64,000 bases of DNA from JBDTSW01 sp963758845. GTDB lineage: Bacteria > Actinomycetota > Thermoleophilia > Solirubrobacterales > 70-9. The stretch is taken from positions 1,612,001-1,676,000 of the forward strand of contig CAVWWX010000002.1 in assembly GCA_963758845.1 (NCBI GenBank). Direction: 5' to 3'. Below the pieces are notes generated by a model. The model saw only the letters and a list, made by a program, of their open reading frames with translations. It was not told where the DNA came from and did no database searches. Shown here one piece after another: positions 58,852-64,000 of this stretch; the stretch's first letter is position 1; the number at the start of each line of letters is the position of its first letter. The translations under genes and the position numbers were made by a program.

Positions 58852-59583
58852 ATGAGGTCGGGAATCCGGAGGTTCGGCCGCCGCGGCGCCGACGATCGCG
58901 CGGGCGCGCCCTCGGCCGGGCTGGGCGGGCTGGTCAAGGCGCTCCCGGCCGACCTGCGGACGCGCGCGCTGACGCACTCCTCGTGGGTGGAGCACCGGGT
59001 CGACTCCTACGGCCGGTTGGCCTTCCTGGGCGACAGCGTCCTGGGCCTGGCGGTCGCGGAGCACCTCTTCCGGACCAACCCGAGGGCCGACATCGGCCGC
59101 CTCACCAAGGTCCACGGCCAGGCGGTAAGCGGCCGCGCCTGTGCGGCGGTCGCCGACGAGCTCGGGCTGCCCGGCCTGCTGCGCGACGCCGCCACGAAGG
59201 GGCTGGAGGGCGGTATTGACGTCGAGGCCCTGCTCGGCTCCGAGCGCGCGCTCGCCTCGGTGTGCGAGGCGGTCATCGGAGCCTGCTACCTGCACCACGG
59301 GTTCGAGGCCACCGCGAAGGCGACGATCGCAGCCTTCGCGGAGCAGATGGAGCTGGCGTCAGAGACCCTGCTGGACTACAAGTCGGCGCTACAAGAGCGG
59401 CTTGCGCGAAACGGGGCCCGCGTAAGCTATGACGTCACCGGGGAGGCGGGCCCGCCCCACGACCGGCGCTTCGAGGTCGACGCTGTTGTCGACGGCGACG
59501 TCATCGGGACCGGCTCGGGCCGCAGCAAGAAGGCCGCCGAGCAGGAGGCCGCCGCCCGGGCCATCGAGAGCTTCGATTCGTAG
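58852..59583 (+). CDS. rnc: RNase III-family protein with degenerate active site
   Basis: The 243-residue protein has the RNase III order: endonuclease domain (about 25-170) and an intact dsRNA-binding domain (about 174-242: DYKSALQERLARNG, GTGSGRSKKAAEQEAAARAI). The signature normally ERLEFLGDSVL reads GRLAFLGDSVL. Matched to E. coli, Glu38 is Gly54, Glu41 is Ala57, Asp45 is Asp61 (kept), Glu65 is Ile81, Asp114 is Ser136 and Glu117 is Glu139 (kept). Four of six acidic metal-site residues are lost, without frameshifts. It lies between acpP and smc, the normal place for rnc. Catalysis may be lost or altered. Confidence 0.9.
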   Translation: MRSGIRRFGRRGADDRAGAPSAGLGGLVKALPADLRTRALTHSSWVEHRVDSYGRLAFLGDSVLGLAVAEHLFRTNPRADIGRLTKVHGQAVSGRACAAVADELGLPGLLRDAATKGLEGGIDVEALLGSERALASVCEAVIGACYLHHGFEATAKATIAAFAEQMELASETLLDYKSALQERLARNGARVSYDVTGEAGPPHDRRFEVDAVVDGDVIGTGSGRSKKAAEQEAAARAIESFDS

Positions 59584-59596
59584 GAGACGCTCCGGT

Positions 59597-59615
59597 CACG
59601 GCGAACGCCGTGTTT
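59597..59615 (+). terminator. Short hairpin terminator after rnc
   Basis: CACGGCG and CGCCGTG pair around AA and are followed by TTT, 14 nt after the rnc stop. The stem is short, so read-through into smc is likely. Confidence 0.5.
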
Positions 59616-59659
59616 ACACGTCCGAGCCGATCGCGACCCTTCCGACCCAGCCGCAAGCC

Positions 59660-62022
59660 ATGCATCTCAGCTCGATCACCATCAAGGGCTTCAAGTCCTT
59701 TCCCGAGCGCACCCGTCTGGTCTTCTCGCCAGGCGTGAGCGTGATCGTCGGGCCGAACGGCTGCGGCAAGTCGAACATCACCGACGCGGTCCTCTGGGCC
59801 CTCGGCGAGCAGAGCCCGCTGGCGGTCCGCGGGCAGTCGATGGGCGACATGGTCTTCGCGGGGGGCGATGGGCGCGGCCCCAGCCGCTACGCCGAGGTCG
59901 AGGTGGTGCTCGCGCGCGACGAAGGAGACGGCAGCTCGGGCGAGTTCTCGGAGATCGCCATCCGCCGCCGCCACGACCGCTCGGGCGACGGCGGCTACTG
60001 GATGAACGGCGCGCGCTGCCGGCTGACCGACATCGTCGAGAGCCTCTCCGACGCGAACCTCGGCCGCGAGATGCACTCTGTGATCAGCCAGGGCCGGGTC
60101 GAGGAGATCGTGCATTCCAAGCCGCGCGACCGCCGGCTGCTGGTCGAGGAGGCCGCGGGCCTGGGCAAGCACCGCAAGCGGCGCCGGCGCGCGCAGCTCA
60201 AACTCGAGCGAACCCAGGACAACCTCGATCGCGCGCTGGACGTCGAGCGCGAGGCCCGCAGCCGGCTGCGCCCGCTCAAGCGCCAAGCGCAGGCGGCGGA
60301 CATCCACGCCCGCATCGAGCGCGACGCCGACGAGCTTCGCGCCAGGCTGCTGGCTGCGGAGCTGAGCGGCCACGGAGCGGGGCTGGCCGATGCCGAGACG
60401 GCAGCGGCGAGCGCCCGCGACGCGCGGGCGAAGATCGAGGTCGACCTTTCCGGTGTCAACAAGCGGCGCACGGCAGCCGAGGAGCGGCTTGCCGCGCGCG
60501 ATCGCGAGCGCACCGAGGCTTGGGGACGGCTCACCGCCGTCCGCGGGGCGCACGAGCGCCTGACGGTTCGCGCCGAGGCGCTCGCGTCGACTCGGGGCCA
60601 GATGGCGGCCGAGCTCGAACGCCGGCGCGCAGCGCTTGGGGCCCTCGCGGAAGCCGCCAGCGACGCCGGCCGCGCGAGCGCCGTCGAGGCTGGGCTGACC
60701 CGGATCGGCGACGCCCTGGGCGAGGCCATTGCGTCGCACGGCGAGGCACTGAGCGAGAGCGATGTCCCGGCACGCGCCAAGCACGTGGGCCGAATCCGGG
60801 ACGCCGCCGACCGCGCCGCGGCCGACGCCCGGCGCGTCGAGAGCACGCTCGACCAAGGCCGCCAGGAGACGCTGCGGGCGCGCCTCTCCGAGCGCGAGGC
60901 GCTGCTGGCCGCGCTCGGCTCGCTCTGCGAGGCGGTGGCCGATGCCCGCGACGCCGCCGGCGGGCGGGCCTCCGTGCTCGAGACGGGCATGCTTGGCGCG
61001 ACCGGTGGCGGCGACGAGGTGGCCACCGAGCTTCGGGCGTGCTCGAAGCTCGAGGGCGAGCTTCAGGCAAAGCTTCGGGCGGTGGGAGAGCAGGTGACCA
61101 CGGCCGAGGTCGAGGCCGCACATCTCCGCGACCGCCGCGACGAGTCCGCGGGCGAGCTCGAACGCATCGCCCAGCGGCTTGGGCGCGAGCTCGAGCCCGC
61201 CGTCGAGCCGGTCTCGCAGGAGGAGCGAGAGGAGATCGAAGGCAAGCTCGAGCGGCTGGCCCGCCGCCGCGAGCAGCTCGGGCCGGTAAACCCGCTGGCC
61301 GAGCGCGAGTACGAGGAGGCGCTCGGCCCACGTGACCGAGCTCGAGGAGCAGCGGGCGGACCTCGAGGGGGCGCTGGCCGAGCTTCAGGGCCTGATCCGC
61401 GAGACCGACCGGCGGATCGAGGAGGCATTCGAGGAGACCTTCGAGGCGGCGCAGCAGAACTTCTCCGACCTCGTCGAGCACCTCTTCCCGGGCGGCCGCG
61501 GCCGCCTGCGTCTGGTGTCCGAGCGCGGCCCCAAGCCTGTCCTGGGCGGCGCCGAGCCCCGGCGCAGCCGAGCTGGCGGCCGAGGAAGCGCCCGACGACG
61601 AGGGCTCGGAGCGAGGAGTTCAGCGGCCAGGGAGTGGAGATCGAGGTGACGCCGGCCGGTAAGGCTACGCGGCGGCTGTCGCTGCTCTCCGGCGGCGAGA
61701 AGTCGCTGGTTGCCCTCGCCTTCGTCTTCTCGGTGTTCCTCGCCCGCCCCTCGCCCTTCTACATCCTCGACGAGGTCGAGGCGGCGCTCGACGACGCCAA
61801 CATCGACCGCTTCCTCCAGCTCGTCAAGCGGTTCGCCGACCGCGCCCAGTTCATCATCGTCACCCACCAGAAGCGGACGATGGACGCGGCCGAGGTGCTC
61901 TACGGCGTATCGATGGGCGGCGGCGGCGTGACCAAGGTGATCTCCCGGCGGATGCCGCGCCGGGCGAGGGCGAGCAGGTCGAGCTCGCTCCCGCGGAGAG
62001 CGGCGAGGCCGAGGCGGCCTAG
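59660..62022 (+). CDS. smc: Chromosome segregation protein Smc, short and without a clear hinge (frameshifts near the end)
   Basis: Smc is the condensin ATPase. ATG 59660 begins MHLSSITIKGFKSFPERTRL with Walker A GPNGCGKSNITDAVLWALGEQ. The C-terminal head has the signature LSLLSGGEKSLVALAFVFSVF, Walker B FYILDEVEAALDDAN and TMDAAEVLYGVSM. Between the heads (about residues 165-545) there is only Ala/Arg/Glu-rich coiled coil: no glycine-rich hinge domain is recognisable, and total length is about 787 against about 1,150-1,200 usually. The 5' 1.66 kb is one open frame. Later shifts near 61325, 61560, 61615 and 61960 are needed to keep the C-terminal head and the ending GEQVELAPAESGEAEAA in frame; these look like sequence errors. 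Confidence 0.88.
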
Positions 62023-62025
62023 GGC

Positions 62026-62854
62026 CTAGCCCGGTCGAGATGCGCCAGCCGTAGCGGCCCGTGGCGCAGATGGCGACCAAGAGCGCCAGAGCACGAACAC
62101 GCCGCCCGCCGATCGAGAGGTCCGCGTCGCCGGAGAAGCGCACGCAGCGCGATCGCGGCCAGCGCGGTGAACGCGACGGGACATAGTGCCCAGCCTGATC
62201 CGGCTGCGCTCGTCCTCCCAGCGCATGGCGAGCAGCAGGCCGCCGACCGCGATGGTCCAGGCGGCGATCGCCCGCGCCGTCAGCTCGGTGAGCGGCCAGG
62301 GCCACTCCTCGGCCACCTCCAGCGGCGCCACGAAGAGGGCTGTGCCAAGGGCGATCAACAGCCCCCCGAGCAGCGCCAGCACCGCCCTGTAGGCCGGGAA
62401 GCGGAGCCGATCCGAACGCGGTGGATCGCCCCGGGCGCGCGCAGCTGGCGCCAGTAGGCCCAGGTCAGCACCGGCGGCTCCAGGGCGTAGACGATCAGCC
62501 AGACCCAGGCCGGCCAGCCTGCGCCTTGAAGCCGCCGTCGTCAAGGTGGAAGAGGTCCAGGTGGAGGAGCGTTGCCAGGAGCGTCAGCCAGACGAACGCA
62601 GTACGCCGGGGACGCCCAGGCGGGCCCGCGCCCAGGTCTGCTCGCGGGCGCTGAGCAAAGCCAGGATCGACGCCGCCCAGTAGAAGGACCCGATGTACGC
62701 GGCGCTGAGCGGGAGTGGATCGTCCACGCGAAGATCTCGTCGGTGCGACCGGAGAAGAGGAACAGCTGGAGCCCGGCGACCAGCACGAAGGCCCGCCGAC
62801 GTAAAGGATCGCCCGCATGGGCCAGATGAGCTGGCGTTCTGGCGTGGTGGCCAT
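62026..62854 (-). CDS. Multi-pass membrane protein, unknown function (about six frameshifts)
   Basis: Joining frames on the minus strand from ATG 62854 gives a coherent membrane protein of about 275 residues: MATTPERQLIWPMRAILYVGG, AFVLVAGLQLFLFSGRTDEI, AAYIGSFYWAASILALLSA, TAFVWLTLLATLLHLDLFHL, AWVWLIVYALEPPVLTWAYW, AYRAVLALLGGLLIALGTAL and ALLVAICATGRYGWRIST. I recognise it as a widespread actinobacterial hypothetical membrane family without known function. Frame changes occur near every 80-150 nt, so the sequence here is unreliable. The end near 62026 is approximate. Confidence 0.6.
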
Positions 62855-62910
62855 CGCCTGCATCCTGCTACGCCTGCGCGCCGTGGGTCGCCCGGTAGCC
62901 TGCGGCCGCG

Positions 62911-63906
62911 ATGGCGACCAGCTGGCAGCAGGCGGTTGACACGGGCGGGCATGCCGCCGGCTCACGAGCCCGAGTCCGCCGGAGGAACGAGCGCGCGGCG
63001 CCTTCCGGCGCCTGCGCGAGTCGCTTTCGCGCAGCCGCCAGGCGCTCCAGGCCGAGCTCTCGGCTTCAGCATCGCCGACCGGATCGACGGCGAGGCCTTC
63101 GAGCAGATCGAGGAGGCCCTGATCCTCGCCGACCTCGGCGCGCGGGCCACCGCGGACGTCGTCGGCAGGCTCGAGGCCGAGGTCGAGTCGGGCGAGCTCG
63201 CCGGCGGCGACGCCGTCCGCGAGCGCCTGGTCGAGTTGCTCGCCGGCCTGGCTCAGACCGAGGCCCCGCGGATCGACCTCACTGCCCGCCCGGCGCTGGT
63301 GATGGTCGTGGGCGTGAACGGCACCGGCAAGACGACGACGATCGGCAAGCTCGCCTGGCATCTCGAGCGCGAGCTGGGCCTGTCGGTTCTGGTCGCGGCG
63401 GCCGACACCTACCGGGCGGCCGCGATCGAGCAGCTCGAGACCTGGGCCGAGCGGTCCGGCGTGGAGATCGTGAAGGGCACCCCCGGCGGCGACGCCGGGG
63501 CGGTCATCTTCGACGCCATCGCGGCGGCCGAGGCGCGAGGCGTCGACGTCGTGATCGCGGACACCGCCGGGCGGTTGCACACGCACGGGAACCTGATGGA
63601 CGAGCTGGCCAAGGTCAGGCGCGTCGCCGAGAAGCGCCTGGAGGGCGCCCCGCACGAGACCCTGATCGTCATCGACGCGACCACGGGCCAGAACGGGCTG
63701 CGCCAGGCGAAGTCGTTCGCCGAGGCCGTCGACGTGTCGCCGGCGTCGTCTTGACCAAGCTCGACGGCACGGCCAAGGGCGGCATCGCCCTCGCGATCTC
63801 GCGGGAGCTTCAGATCCCCGTGAAGCTGATCGGCGTGGGGGAGGGCATCGAGGACCTGCGCCCGTTCGACGCCACCGAGTTCGCGACCGCGCTCGTGGGC
63901 GAGTAG
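62911..63906 (+). CDS. ftsY: Signal recognition particle receptor FtsY (frameshifts)
   Basis: FtsY docks SRP-ribosome complexes at the membrane. The N domain (RRLRESLSRSRQALQAELS, then GEAFEQIEEALILADLGA) and G domain are complete but split over frames: switches occur near 62955, 63000, 63060 and 63750. GTPase motifs are GVNGTGKTTTIGKLA, the insert region ADTYRAAAIEQLETWAE, DTAGRLHTHGNLMDEL, TKLDGTAKGG and GVGEGIEDLRPFD. The start is uncertain: ATG 62911 fits the first frame, ATG 62951 is an alternative. The order smc-ftsY-ffh supports the call. The acidic A domain is short. Confidence 0.88.
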   Translation: MATSWQQAVDTGGHAAGSRARVRRRNERAAPSGACASRFRAAARRSRPSSRLQHRRPDRRRGLRADRGGPDPRRPRRAGHRGRRRQARGRGRVGRARRRRRRPRAPGRVARRPGSDRGPADRPHCPPGAGDGRGRERHRQDDDDRQARLASRARAGPVGSGRGGRHLPGGRDRAARDLGRAVRRGDREGHPRRRRRGGHLRRHRGGRGARRRRRDRGHRRAVAHAREPDGRAGQGQARRREAPGGRPARDPDRHRRDHGPERAAPGEVVRRGRRRVAGVVLTKLDGTAKGGIALAISRELQIPVKLIGVGEGIEDLRPFDATEFATALVGE

Positions 63907-63923
63907 GGCCCCCGAGCGGGCTC

Positions 63924-63929
63924 TAAGCT
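63924..63929 (+). promoter_or_regulatory. -10 box TAAGCT before ffh
   Basis: The hexamer ends 8 nt before GTG 63938. Confidence 0.4.
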
Positions 63930-63937
63930 TCTCGCCC

Positions 63938-64000
63938 GTGTTCGACCAGCTCTCCGACCGCCTCCAGTCGACGCTCTCCGACGTCCGCTCACGCGGGAAG
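63938..64000 (+). CDS. ffh: Signal recognition particle protein Ffh (5' end only)
   Basis: Only the first 21 codons are in the window. They read VFDQLSDRLQSTLSDVRSRGK from GTG 63938, the characteristic start of the Ffh N domain (F-x-x-L-S-x-R-L). Ffh binds signal peptides and 4.5S/SRP RNA. Its place after ftsY agrees. The rest of the gene lies beyond the window. Confidence 0.85.
   Translation, partial: MFDQLSDRLQSTLSDVRSRGK

Noticed and set aside
59605..59620. parS-like site near CGTGTTTACACG before smc
   Set aside because: It differs from the parS consensus TGTTTCACGTGAAACA and is not a perfect palindrome at its centre; it overlaps the rnc terminator hairpin.
1..64000. CRISPR arrays, insertion sequences, integrase or prophage genes
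   Set aside because: I found no repeat-spacer pattern, no transposase or integrase motifs, and no stretch of deviating composition. All regions are ordinary core-chromosome genes.

Overview
This is a GC-rich, gene-dense bacterial chromosome segment with about 63 protein genes and no tRNA, rRNA, insertion sequence, prophage or CRISPR array that I could see. High GC, frequent GTG/TTG starts, Ku with a LigD-type polymerase, a MocR-type regulator, a SepIVA-like coiled-coil protein beside coaD, and the rpmF-plsX-acpP-rnc-smc-ftsY-ffh order all point to Actinomycetota. The style of the proteins suggests a deep lineage such as Thermoleophilia (Solirubrobacterales/Gaiellales), but that placement is an inference.

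Layout. 0-12.3 kb: division and cell-wall cluster murE-murF-mraY-murD-ftsW-murG-murC-murB-ftsQ-ftsZ. 12.3-16.8 kb: glycine cleavage genes gcvT-gcvH-gcvPA-gcvPB. 16.8-20.8 kb: a small secreted peptide gene, a half-length acetyltransferase-like gene, a divergent MocR regulator, and ligD-polymerase plus ku for end joining. 20.9-24.4 kb: trpS, scpA, scpB, rluB, aroH. 24.4-33.2 kb: an aromatic amino acid block (acetyltransferase, hisC-type aminotransferase, secreted repeat protein, DAHP synthase, tyrA, aroA), then cupin, cmk and der. 33-42.9 kb: DUF3352 protein, metK, PH-domain protein, priA, def, fmt, rsmB, zinc ribbon, rpe. 43-46.8 kb: riboflavin operon ribD-ribE-ribBA-ribH. 46.8-53.9 kb: rpmB, DhaL/DegV-like kinase, GST, DUF427, recG, rsmD, coaD, sepIVA-like. 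53.9-56.7 kb: kinase/DUF6285/enoyl-CoA hydratase/methyltransferase. 56.8-64 kb: yceD-rpmF-plsX-acpP-rnc-smc, a membrane protein, ftsY and the start of ffh.

The most interesting items are: (i) a 30-codon leader ORF ending Tyr-Ser-Trp-Tyr-Trp-Arg-Phe-Ser-stop between a promoter and the DAHP synthase gene, which looks like an aromatic attenuator; (ii) an RNase III whose acidic active-site residues are mostly replaced; (iii) a syntenic Smc of only about 790 residues with no recognisable hinge; (iv) a recurring TAnnnT hexamer 6-12 nt before start codons, implying widespread leaderless mRNAs, with the regulated genes (ftsZ, ribD, MocR) as leadered exceptions; and (v) a near-perfect 20-bp operator-like palindrome before ribD.

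Caution: many genes carry single-base frameshifts, concentrated in the first 1.9 kb and the last 2.7 kb, where essential genes (murE, murF, smc, ftsY) are broken although all motifs survive in shifted frames. I read these as sequence or assembly errors, not pseudogenes.
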